Source: DYCT01 sp051875715
Lineage (GTDB): Bacteria > Bacteroidota > Bacteroidia > Bacteroidales > Bacteroidaceae
Reading direction: 5' to 3'
Length of the DNA stretch: 12,729 nucleotides
Assembly (NCBI GenBank): GCA_051875715.1
Contig: JBJEHD010000052.1
Span: forward strand, 1-12,729
Both the position numbers and the translations under genes were made by a program. How positions within the stretch are numbered: the first letter of the stretch is position 1; the number at the start of each line of letters is the position of its first letter. The notes beneath the pieces are model-generated. The model saw nothing but the letters and a program-made list of their open reading frames with translations. It was not told where the DNA came from and ran no database searches. Below are positions 5,926 to 12,540 of the stretch, piece after piece.

Positions 5926-7317
5926 TTATTCGAACGAACCCATGCGGAGGAAGTTCACCTCTTGTTCGGTGAGGTATCTCCATTCGCCGCGGCGCAGGTT
6001 CTTCTTGGTCAGGCCGGCAAAGAACACGCGGTCCAGTTTCGTCACCTTATAGCCCAGCGACTCGAAGATGCGTCGAACGATGCGGTTCTTGCCCGAGTGG
6101 ATTTCAATACCAACCTGGGACTTGTCCGTATCCGATGCGTAACTGATGGCGTCGGCGTGTACCTCGCCGTCTTCCAACTGGATGCCCTGTGCTATCTGGT
6201 CCATGTCGGCGTTCGTGAGGTTCTTGTCCAGGTGTACGTGGTAAATCTTCTTTTTCAAGAATTTCGGGTGCGTCAGTTTCGAAGCCAGGTCGCCGTCGTT
6301 GGTCAGCAGCAGTACACCGGTTGTATTGCGGTCCAGACGTCCCACCGGATAGATGCGTTCGGTGCATGCACCTTTCACCAAATCCATCACGGTGCGGCGT
6401 TCTTGCGGGTCGTCCGACGTGGTCACACAGTCTTTGGGTTTGTTCAGCAACACGTATATCTTCCGTTCGATGCTCACCGGCTGGTCGTGGAATTTGATGA
6501 CATCCGAGCGTTTCACCTTGGTGCCCAGTTCGGTCACCACTTCGCCGTTTACGGTCACTACGCCTGCGGTGATGAACTCGTCGGCTTCGCGGCGCGAACA
6601 GATGCCGGCGTTTGCCAGGAACTTGTTCAGACGAATCGGCTCATTCGGGTCGACATATTGTTCTTTGTATTCAATCTGTTTCTTCTTGCTGTATTTGGCA
6701 TTCGGGTCGTAATCGGCCGTACGCGGACGCCGGCTCGGGTTCGGACGGAATCCTTGCTGACCGTTGTTCGGGCGGCGGTTGAAGTTCGGACGCGAGGCGT
6801 TGTTGTAGCCGCCTTCCCGGAATCCTTGTCCGTTCTCCCGGTTGTAGCCTCCTTGGTAGTTTCCGTTCGTACGCGGGGTGCGCGGCCGTTCTCCACCCTC
6901 CCGGTTGTAGTTGGGGCGGTAGGGCCGTTCGCCGTTCTCGCGGTTGCTGTTGTAGTTATTGCGGTAGGGGCGTTCGCTTCCATCGCTGTTGTAGTTGGAA
7001 CGATAGGTGCGTTCACCATTCTCGTTGTTATAACTGGAACGATAAGGGCGTGCGTTGCCGTCGCGGTTGCTGTTGTAGTTGGGGCGGTAGGGTCGTTCGC
7101 CGTTCTCGCGGTTGATGCGCGGGCGGTAGGGTCGTTCGCTTCCTTCCCGGTTGATGCGCGGACGATTTGTCCGGGTTGAGTTGCTGTAGCGGTTGTAATT
7201 GTATTCGCCGCCTTCCCGGTTGTAGTTGTTTTCTCGGTTGAACGATTGGTTGCCGTCACGGCCGGCAGAGCCCTCCTCGCGGGAGGCATCTTGCCAAATC
7301 TCGTTGTCTGTACTCAT
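5926..7317 (-). CDS. RluB/RsuA-type rRNA pseudouridine synthase with long Asn/Arg/Gly repeat N-terminus
   Basis: Converts uridine to pseudouridine in rRNA; RluB-type members act on 23S rRNA, but which base is modified cannot be read here. The 463 residues fall into a tail and a core. Residues 1 to about 210 are low complexity, dominated by Asn, Arg, Gly, Tyr, Pro and Glu, with tandem 13-15 residue units. From about 228 comes an S4 RNA-binding domain (IRLNKFLANAGICSRREADE). The catalytic domain follows, with GRLDRNTTGVLLLTNDGDL (327-345) holding the family's nucleophile Asp329, then KNRIVRRIFESLGY (410-423). The E. coli RsuA/RluB group lacks so long a basic N-terminal tail; shorter tails are common in Bacteroidetes. 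It lies between purB and asnS. The 53-base upstream gap holds only a small GGGCC/GGCCC hairpin (7345-7358). Confidence 0.93.
   Translation of the reverse strand: MSTDNEIWQDASREEGSAGRDGNQSFNRENNYNREGGEYNYNRYSNSTRTNRPRINREGSERPYRPRINRENGERPYRPNYNSNRDGNARPYRSSYNNENGERTYRSNYNSDGSERPYRNNYNSNRENGERPYRPNYNREGGERPRTPRTNGNYQGGYNRENGQGFREGGYNNASRPNFNRRPNNGQQGFRPNPSRRPRTADYDPNAKYSKKKQIEYKEQYVDPNEPIRLNKFLANAGICSRREADEFITAGVVTVNGEVVTELGTKVKRSDVIKFHDQPVSIERKIYVLLNKPKDCVTTSDDPQERRTVMDLVKGACTERIYPVGRLDRNTTGVLLLTNDGDLASKLTHPKFLKKKIYHVHLDKNLTNADMDQIAQGIQLEDGEVHADAISYASDTDKSQVGIEIHSGKNRIVRRIFESLGYKVTKLDRVFFAGLTKKNLRRGEWRYLTEQEVNFLRMGSFE
6874..7158 (-). repeat. In-frame coding repeats, seven units of 13 or 15 codons
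   Basis: Within the pseudouridine synthase, residues 54-148 consist of seven consecutive units shaped like RINRENGERPYRP or NYNSNRENGERPYRP (lengths 13, 13, 15, 13, 13, 15, 13). Each has Asn-Arg-Glu/Asp-Gly early and ends in Arg-Pro-Tyr-Arg or a close variant. The units differ at silent and coding sites, so the array is not a fresh expansion, but it should vary in copy number between strains. Confidence 0.85.
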
Positions 7318-7370
7318 GATAATAAAGATAAATTGTTATTATTCGGGCCTCACGGCCCACTTGCTTCTTG

Positions 7371-8717
7371 TTAGATTCCGGTATAGTTGTGCGGTGTAAT
7401 CGCACGCAGTTCCTGTTTGAGTTCTTCGCTCACGTCCAATCCGTCGATGAATGTCCGAATGGAGGTCTCGGTGATGGCCTGGTTGGTTCGGGTAAGGGCT
7501 TTCAGGGCCTCGTAGGGGTGCGGATAGGCCTCTCTGCGCAGGATGGTTTGGATGGCTTCGGCCACCACACTCCAGCAGTTGTCCAGGTCTCGGTTGATGG
7601 CTGCTTCGTTCAGCAAAAGTTTGCCGAGGCCTTTCAGCGAACTTTGGATGGCGATGAGGGTGTGCCCGAAGGGGACGCCCACGTTGCGCAGTACGGTCGA
7701 GTCGGTGAGGTCTCGTTGCAGGCGCGATACGGGCAACTTTGTGGCCAGGTGTTCGAAGATGGCATTGGCGATGCCCAGATTGCCTTCTGCATTCTCAAAG
7801 TCGATGGGATTCACCTTGTGCGGCATGGCGCTCGAACCAACTTCGCCGGCTTTGATTTTCTGCTTGAAATACTCCATCGAGATGTACTGCCAGAAGTCGC
7901 GGTTCATGTCCACCATGATGGTGTTGATGCGCTTCATGGCGTCGAAGATGGCGGACAGGTTGTCGTAGTTGGAAATCTGGGTGGTGTATTCTTCACGTTC
8001 CAGTCCCAGTTTCTCGGCCACGAACCGGTTACCGAATGCTTTCCAGTCGAATGCTGGATAGGCCACATGGTGTGCGTTGAAATTGCCGGTGGCACCTCCG
8101 AACTTGGCGGTGAGGGGGCAGGCTTTCAGCGTGTCCAACTGGCGTTGCAGACGCGAGGCGAACACCTTGATTTCCTTGCCCAGGCGGGTGGGAGAGGCCG
8201 GTTGGCCGTGCGTCTTGGCCAGCATCGGTATGTCGGCCCATTCTTCGGCATACGCGTTCAGTTGGGCAATTAGTTGCTCAATCAGGGGATAATATGCTTC
8301 GCTCAGTGCTTCTTTCACCGAGAGGGGCACGGACGTATTGTTGATGTCTTGCGAGGTCAGTCCGAAGTGGATGAATTCCTTGAAGGCTTCCAGGCCGCCG
8401 ATGGCGTCGAACTTCTCTTTGAGGAAGTACTCCACGGCTTTTACGTCGTGGTTGGTCACGCTTTCAATCTCTTTGATGCGTTGTGCGTCGGCTTCCGTGA
8501 AATTGCGGTAGATGTCTCGGAATGTGTCGAACAGGTCGCGGCTCACGCCCTGCAGTTGCGGCAGGGGCAGTTCGCAGAGGGTGATGAAATATTCCACTTC
8601 CACCCGTACGCGGTATTTGATGAGTGCGAACTCCGAGAAATACGAGGCCAAGGCCTCTGTCTTGCTTCTGTATCGGCCATCAATCGGAGAGATGGCGGTT
8701 AATAAGTTAAGCTCCAT
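7371..8717 (-). CDS. purB: Adenylosuccinate lyase (E. coli PurB type)
   Basis: Catalyses two purine-pathway steps: SAICAR to AICAR plus fumarate, and adenylosuccinate to AMP plus fumarate. I chose the ATG at 8717, giving 448 residues starting MELNLLTAISPIDGRYRSKT, as the family does; the 52 codons open upstream are unlike PurB and cross the promoter. Motifs: LTSQDINNTS (120-129), KTHGQPASPTRLG (168-180) with general acid His170, and the fumarase/lyase signature GSSAMPHKVNP (294-304) with catalytic Ser295. These match His171 and Ser295 of the E. coli enzyme as I recall them. It heads the purB - pseudouridine synthase - asnS run and is divergent from mnmA. Confidence 0.97.
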   Translation of the reverse strand: MELNLLTAISPIDGRYRSKTEALASYFSEFALIKYRVRVEVEYFITLCELPLPQLQGVSRDLFDTFRDIYRNFTEADAQRIKEIESVTNHDVKAVEYFLKEKFDAIGGLEAFKEFIHFGLTSQDINNTSVPLSVKEALSEAYYPLIEQLIAQLNAYAEEWADIPMLAKTHGQPASPTRLGKEIKVFASRLQRQLDTLKACPLTAKFGGATGNFNAHHVAYPAFDWKAFGNRFVAEKLGLEREEYTTQISNYDNLSAIFDAMKRINTIMVDMNRDFWQYISMEYFKQKIKAGEVGSSAMPHKVNPIDFENAEGNLGIANAIFEHLATKLPVSRLQRDLTDSTVLRNVGVPFGHTLIAIQSSLKGLGKLLLNEAAINRDLDNCWSVVAEAIQTILRREAYPHPYEALKALTRTNQAITETSIRTFIDGLDVSEELKQELRAITPHNYTGI

Positions 8718-8753
8718 AAAAGTAATACCTATATGATGATAGTAATCAAGGCG

Positions 8754-8761
8754 CAAAAGTA
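8754..8761 (-). promoter_or_regulatory. -7 box of the purB promoter
   Basis: Minus-strand TACTTTTG matches TAnnTTTG perfectly, 36 bases before the purB ATG. No clear TTTG lies 19-21 bases upstream of it, so the -33 box is poor. It lies in the 157-base divergent gap with mnmA. Confidence 0.5.
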
Positions 8762-8838
8762 ATATTTTGCCTGGTAAGTCATGTGATAAAAAGGCGGAAA
8801 GTTTGTGCTTGCCGGCGAATTTGTTCAGAAAAAAGGCG

Positions 8839-8846
8839 TACCTTTG
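8839..8846 (+). promoter_or_regulatory. -7 box of the mnmA promoter
   Basis: TACCTTTG matches TAnnTTTG perfectly and lies 28 bases before the mnmA ATG at 8875. A TTTG occurs at 8820-8823, but only 15 bases upstream rather than 19-21, so the -33 box is uncertain. Confidence 0.5.
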
Positions 8847-8874
8847 GCCCTTGATAAACCAAAAGAGCAACAAA

Positions 8875-9939
8875 ATGAATATCGCAACACTGATTTCGGG
8901 TGGCGTGGACAGCGCCGTGGTGGTGCACTTGCTGTGCGAGCAGGGCTACAAGCCCGATTTGTTCTACATCAAAATCGGGATGGAGGATGAAGAAGGAGGC
9001 CTGACGTGTACGGCCGAAGAAGACATTGAACTTTGCACGGCCATCGCCCGCAAATACGGGTTGCATCTTGAGGTGGTGGATTTGCACCGGGCTTATTGGG
9101 ACAATGTGGTGGCTTATGCCATCGACAAGGTGAAGCGCGGACTGACCCCGAATCCCGACGTGATGTGCAACAAACTCATCAAGTTCGGTTGTTTCGAGCG
9201 GGAGGCCGGCTATCGGTATGACAAGATTGCCACGGGCCATTATGCCACGGTAGTCGAGCGTGATGGGACTGTTTGGCTTGGAACGGCCAAGGACCCGGTG
9301 AAAGACCAAACCGACTTCCTGGCACAAATCGATCGACTGCAGATGGAGAAACTGATGTTCCCCTTGGGACACCTGATGAAGGAAGAAGTGCGTGAAATTG
9401 CTCTTCGGGCCAAATTGCCGAATGCCAAGCGGAAGGACAGCCAGGGGATTTGTTTCCTGGGTAAGATCAATTACAACGACTTTATCCGCCGTTTCTTAGG
9501 TGAACGGGAGGGCGATATCGTGGAGTTGGAGACCGGAAACAAACTGGGAAAGCACCGGGGCTTCTGGTTCCATACCATCGGCCAGCGCAAGGGGCTGGGC
9601 TTGAGCGGAGGCCCTTATTTCGTCATTCGCAAGGATGTGGAACGAAACATCCTTTATGTTTCGCGCGGCTACGACACAGTCAAGCAGTACGGCCACGACT
9701 TTGCCCTGCGCGATTTCCATTTCATCACCGGCTGTCCGTGGCCGGAGGGGCAGCCGGTGGAAGTCTCGTTCAAGATACGTCATACCGACACTTTCCAGCG
9801 CGGAGTCCTCACGGTAGAGGACGGCCTCTACCATGTTCATTCCGAAAGCCCTATCCAGGGCATTGCTCCCGGCCAGTTCGGCGTGCTCTACGATCGGAAT
9901 GCTGAAATATGTGTGGGCAGCGGAGAAATCTACCGCTGA
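8875..9939 (+). CDS. mnmA: tRNA-specific 2-thiouridylase MnmA
   Basis: Puts sulfur on C2 of the wobble uridine (U34) of Lys, Glu and Gln tRNAs, using ATP and a relayed persulfide. I chose the ATG at 8875 (354 residues), because MNIATLISGGVDSAVVVHLL puts the PP-loop ATPase motif SGGVDSA at residues 8-14, as is normal. The open frame runs 36 codons further upstream across the promoter box. The nucleophile Cys98 sits in NPDVMCNKLIKFG and the second catalytic Cys193 in SQGICFLGKINY. The tRNA-binding and beta-barrel parts follow (FHTIGQRKGLGLSGGPYFV at 232-250, then QGIAPGQFGVLYD). Bacteroidetes genomes often have more than one MnmA-like gene, so this may be one of several copies. Confidence 0.95.
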   Translation: MNIATLISGGVDSAVVVHLLCEQGYKPDLFYIKIGMEDEEGGLTCTAEEDIELCTAIARKYGLHLEVVDLHRAYWDNVVAYAIDKVKRGLTPNPDVMCNKLIKFGCFEREAGYRYDKIATGHYATVVERDGTVWLGTAKDPVKDQTDFLAQIDRLQMEKLMFPLGHLMKEEVREIALRAKLPNAKRKDSQGICFLGKINYNDFIRRFLGEREGDIVELETGNKLGKHRGFWFHTIGQRKGLGLSGGPYFVIRKDVERNILYVSRGYDTVKQYGHDFALRDFHFITGCPWPEGQPVEVSFKIRHTDTFQRGVLTVEDGLYHVHSESPIQGIAPGQFGVLYDRNAEICVGSGEIYR

Positions 9940-9941
9940 AC

Positions 9942-9958
9942 CCGAATCCGTCATTCGG
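9942..9958. terminator. Weak hairpin between convergent mnmA and the secreted-protein gene
   Basis: CCGAAT (9942-9947) pairs with ATTCGG (9953-9958) around a five-base loop, in the 32-base gap between two convergent stop codons. No T-run follows on either strand, so termination here is uncertain. Confidence 0.25.
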
Positions 9959-9971
9959 CTTCAACCCCGGT

Positions 9972-10205
9972 TCAGAACAAATTGAACGTCTTCGAGTCCA
10001 GTTCCTGCCGTGTGTAGACACGTCTGTCGCGCACGTTTTTCCCCTCTTCCTTTACGAACTGGCCGTTGGCATCGATGCGGTAGGTCTCGTCCTTGATTTC
10101 TCCAAGGAATTGGGTGAACGTGCCAAACGGCAGCGATTGGTCGGTCAGCGGCACCAAAGTGGATACTACGATCCGTCCGTCCTCGAAGATGCGGAACTGG
10201 CGAGG
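9972..10205 (-). repeat. Duplicated 3' gene segment, partner at 10629-10862
   Basis: The last 234 bases of the two tandem secreted-protein genes align without gaps at an offset of 657 bases. Runs are identical even at silent positions: 59 bases at 10077-10135 versus 10734-10792, and 39 bases at 9981-10019 versus 10638-10676. The 5' halves of the same genes are strongly diverged. This points to recent homogenisation of the 3' segment or to swapping of the 5' segment. Confidence 0.85.
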
Positions 10206-10613
10206 CATGATAAATCCCCAACTGTATTCCGCTAACAGGGTATTGGTCACTATCCCTAATGGGTCAACACAGACCAAAACCTGCGAATGCGCATCGGTCA
10301 CACCTCCCCATTCCACAGCCAGTAAGGTGTAGTTTGAGTTAGGAAACGTTACTTTGGCGTAAACACACGGACTTAACTCCTGTGAGGTGGAGGCGGACCA
10401 GGCATCCGTTCCCCGTACGTCCTTGTACAAGAGGTCTGGTATTGCTCCGTTCGGGTTTTGGATGCCGAAACTTTGTGTGTATCGCATCCCTTTTCTTGCT
10501 TCCCATGGTAAAGGTTGGCCTTTCAGTTGTTGTATGGCTTCCTTTGGAGTCAGTTGTGCCATTACACTACTGCACAATAACAGGAGCCCCCAAATACTTA
10601 GTAGATTCTTCAT
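9972..10613 (-). CDS. Secreted protein of unknown family, downstream paralog of a tandem pair
   Basis: A 213-residue exported protein I do not recognise. Residues 1-20 are a signal peptide (MKNLLSIWGLLLLCSSVMA before QL). The mature part opens with LPWEARKG (35-42) and NPNGAIPDLLYKDVRGTD (53-70), then beta-rich sequence with CVDP (about 115), and ends in a block from PRQFRIFEDGRIVVSTL (137 on) to DSKTFNLF. That 77-residue block matches the upstream neighbour at 70 positions, whereas the first halves share only scattered motifs. The upstream paralog stops 15 bases before this start, so the two form one transcript. The ATG at 10613 is the only start in frame with the signal peptide. Function unknown; periplasmic or extracellular location is inferred from the signal peptide. 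Confidence 0.85.
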   Translation of the reverse strand: MKNLLSIWGLLLLCSSVMAQLTPKEAIQQLKGQPLPWEARKGMRYTQSFGIQNPNGAIPDLLYKDVRGTDAWSASTSQELSPCVYAKVTFPNSNYTLLAVEWGGVTDAHSQVLVCVDPLGIVTNTLLAEYSWGFIMPRQFRIFEDGRIVVSTLVPLTDQSLPFGTFTQFLGEIKDETYRIDANGQFVKEEGKNVRDRRVYTRQELDSKTFNLF

Positions 10614-10628
10614 AAGATGTTCGTTGGT

Positions 10629-11276
10629 TTAGAATAAATTGAACGTCTTCGAGTCCAGTTCCTGCCGTGTGTAGACGCGTCTGGCGCGCACGGTTCGTCC
10701 CTCCTCCTTCACAAACTGACCATCAGCATTGACGCGGTAGGTCTCGTCCTTGATTTCTCCAAGGAATTGGGTGAACGTGCCAAACGGCAGCGGTTGGTCG
10801 GTCAGCGGCACCAAAGTGGATACCACGATACGTCCGTCCTCGAAGATGCGGAACTGGCGGGGCGTAATCCAACTGAATCGGTACTCTACCTCCAGTGTGC
10901 CGGTGATGTTCAGCGATTCGTCCACACATATTAGTATACAGGTGGTTAAATCTGTTTCTCCACCAAACATGACTACTCCTAATGTATAAGGACTATTGGG
11001 ATATTTCACCTTGTTATATAATTCTGGTGCCAGTTCTGGATTATCCCCAGCATGTAAATAATCTGTCCCTTGTACATTTTTGTAAAGTCTGTCAGGTATA
11101 ATTCCGTTTGGATTGCAGATATAACAATATTTATAGACTCGTCCTTTTCGAGCAATCCAAGGAAGTTGGTCCTCCGGCACGTAATCGAATGATCGCTTCA
11201 GACATGATTGGGCGAAGCCCGTGCTCAGACCCATACTACAGAGTAGGAGGAGCAAAAATGCTTTTAAGGTGTTCAT
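10629..11276 (-). CDS. Secreted protein of unknown family, upstream paralog of a tandem pair
   Basis: A 215-residue exported protein of no recognised family, paralogous to the gene directly downstream. The signal peptide (MNTLKAFLLLLLCSMGLSTGFA before QS) spans residues 1-22. There is no proper lipobox, so it is probably released rather than lipid-anchored. Motifs shared with the paralog: LPWIARKG (38-45), NPNGIIPDRLYKNVQGTD (54-71), PNSPYTL, ICVDE and the near-identical 77-residue block from PRQFRIFEDG (139) to the end. Unlike the paralog it has extra cysteines early in the mature part (Cys25 and the pair in YKYCYICNPNG), which could form disulfides in the periplasm. A long AT-rich gap precedes it, and no consensus promoter lies close to its start. 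Confidence 0.85.
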   Translation of the reverse strand: MNTLKAFLLLLLCSMGLSTGFAQSCLKRSFDYVPEDQLPWIARKGRVYKYCYICNPNGIIPDRLYKNVQGTDYLHAGDNPELAPELYNKVKYPNSPYTLGVVMFGGETDLTTCILICVDESLNITGTLEVEYRFSWITPRQFRIFEDGRIVVSTLVPLTDQPLPFGTFTQFLGEIKDETYRVNADGQFVKEEGRTVRARRVYTRQELDSKTFNLF

Positions 11277-11288
11277 AATTGTAGATGT

Positions 11289-11483
11289 TTATAAAGTTGC
11301 TCTGATTTGGACTAATTCATAAGTGTCTTTTCTCCAATTTATCCCTAAGAAGTTTTTTTCTTCTTCATCATAATACAGTCTATTGTCATCGCTTGTGGCG
11401 GCATTCCTATTCGCTTGATATCTGCCAGTCTCGATAAAATAGTAGAACTCTTGGCCTTTCTCCTCATCATATCCTCTATTTGC
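11289..11483 (-). pseudogene. Gene remnant without a start codon
   Basis: A frame of 64 open codons ending in TAA (11291-11289), bounded upstream by an in-frame TAA (11486-11484), with no ATG, GTG or TTG inside. Its translation looks protein-like (YDEEKGQEFYYFIETGRYQ, then YYDEEEKNFLGINWRKDTYE) rather than like random frame noise, with many Tyr, Glu and Asp codons. In the same frame beyond the upstream stop the text again reads plausibly (GGQSHKEKSTETINNPRTIF). I interpret it as the decayed 3' end of a lost gene. An open run of this length has roughly a one-in-twenty chance per frame, so chance is not excluded. The family is not recognised. Confidence 0.35.
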
Positions 11484-11766
11484 TTATATAGGTTTATGGA
11501 TAGATGTGAATATCGTTCGTGGATTGTTTATCGTTTCCGTCGATTTCTCCTTATGGCTTTGTCCACCGTCTCATCGTCCTGACATCTGAAAACGAGGAAT
11601 GATTTCGTTCGCACCGACAAAATTAGGATGTATTGCCGAATTGACCAAGGACGCAGGTGGGACAAATCTTGAAAAGTTTGCATTTCTCTCATCCGCTATT
11701 CCGGGCCTTGCTTTCTGATGCAATAAAACAACTTTTTCATGCTCGAGAGGTGAGTTTGCCATGCTT
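11484..11766. other. Gap without a confident gene, upstream of the tandem secreted-protein pair
   Basis: This AT-richer stretch separates the lectin lipoprotein stop from the gene remnant. The only complete small frame of note is minus 11692-11528: 54 codons, starting MREMQTFQDLSHLRPWSIRQ and ending with the basic RRNRRKR. It has no visible start signal and I cannot place it in a family. I see no terminator hairpin after the lectin gene, so read-through into the downstream pair is possible. Confidence 0.4.
11618..11649 (-). promoter_or_regulatory. Candidate promoter for the tandem secreted-protein pair
   Basis: Minus-strand CTTG (11649-11646), 20 bases, then TAATTTTG (11625-11618) matches the Bacteroidetes consensus except for one base in the first box. 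A transcript from here would have a leader of over 300 bases before the ATG at 11276. Such a long leader could mean the signal is fortuitous, or that it once served the decayed gene. Confidence 0.35.
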
Positions 11767-12501
11767 CTATCGGAATAAATCCTCGTGATAGGCGTAGCAT
11801 CCCAACCGGTCGATGTACGTGCCGGCGCTTCCGCAGAAGCCGTGAATCTGATAGCAGGACGATGGTTCGATTGTCGTCGTTGCCGCACGTCCGTAGTTCC
11901 TTTCCCCGTAGGTGTATATCTTGTCTTCCCCGGTTGTGGCGTTCCGTACGTATAACGTGAATCCGTCCACATATTTTCCATGCCGCATTTCAATCTTTCG
12001 GATGTGCTCATCGGTTTCCAGGTAGACCCAGCATTCGACGCCTCCGTCTTTCCCGAATTGGGCGGAATGATAGCTGTTGCCTTTGTCGTCTCTCCAGTAG
12101 AACTGTAGGGCGTCGATGTACTTCCCGCATCGGATGCGGATGGCGGCCAGTTTGCGCCATTCTTCGCCAACATGGACAATCAGCTGCTCGTCAAATGCTG
12201 CTCCACCCGATCCCCCGTAGGGGCCTATTTTGATGCCATTGGATGTGGACAGCGTAGAAAAGCCTTCTGTCGGTTGGCTTTTCTCCAGCAGTTCCTTCAC
12301 TTTGTCTTCGGGATAAGGCGCCGGATTGAACAGGTGGTATACAGGTGCACCTTCCCGCTCCTCAATGTCGGCAATGTAGTTCAAGTAATCGGCTTTCTCT
12401 TGTTCGGAGAACGTGTCGTTGCCACGTGTGCCGGGCTCTTCGTTGTTGCAGGATGCAAGGAGTGCCATTCCTGTCAGGGCTAATATTAGAATCTTGTTCA
12501 T
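11767..12501 (-). CDS. Lipoprotein with a jacalin-like lectin domain
   Basis: A 244-residue envelope lipoprotein. The signal MNKILILALTGMALLASC ends in the lipobox LASC, so Cys18 would be lipidated. The following NNEE is acidic, loosely like the surface-export signals of Bacteroidetes lipoproteins. Residues 30-85 look like a helical or linker segment. From about 89 a jacalin-like (beta-prism I) lectin domain is readable: IGPYGGSGGAAFDE (92-105), AAIRIRCGKYIDALQFYW (119-136), a GKDGG turn (150-154), DEHIRKIEMRHGKYVDGFTLY (164-184) and the closing IHGFCGSAGTYIDRLGCY (219-236). The domain binds carbohydrate in plants and in some bacterial proteins; the sugar cannot be told here. It follows a partial, apparently broken gene by 39 bases, so the two were probably one operon. 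Confidence 0.85.
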   Translation of the reverse strand: MNKILILALTGMALLASCNNEEPGTRGNDTFSEQEKADYLNYIADIEEREGAPVYHLFNPAPYPEDKVKELLEKSQPTEGFSTLSTSNGIKIGPYGGSGGAAFDEQLIVHVGEEWRKLAAIRIRCGKYIDALQFYWRDDKGNSYHSAQFGKDGGVECWVYLETDEHIRKIEMRHGKYVDGFTLYVRNATTGEDKIYTYGERNYGRAATTTIEPSSCYQIHGFCGSAGTYIDRLGCYAYHEDLFR

Positions 12502-12540
12502 GAGTTTAGTTCGTTTTTAGTTAGTAATGGATGAAACTAT

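Noticed and set aside
5854..7179. A 441-codon plus-strand frame opposite the pseudouridine synthase
   Set aside because: Its Val/Ala/Gly repeats simply mirror the Asn/Arg-rich repeats of the real gene on the other strand. There is no start signal, and the real gene has clear S4 and catalytic motifs.
6627..7289. A 220-codon minus-strand frame rich in Thr and Ala within the pseudouridine synthase gene
   Set aside because: It is an alternative frame through the repetitive N-terminal coding region. Frames stay open there because of the biased codons.
11571..12179. A 202-codon minus-strand frame overlapping the lectin lipoprotein gene
   Set aside because: Most of it is an out-of-frame reading of the lectin gene (Ser/Thr/Pro-rich). 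Only its tail lies in the gap, and that part has no independent support.
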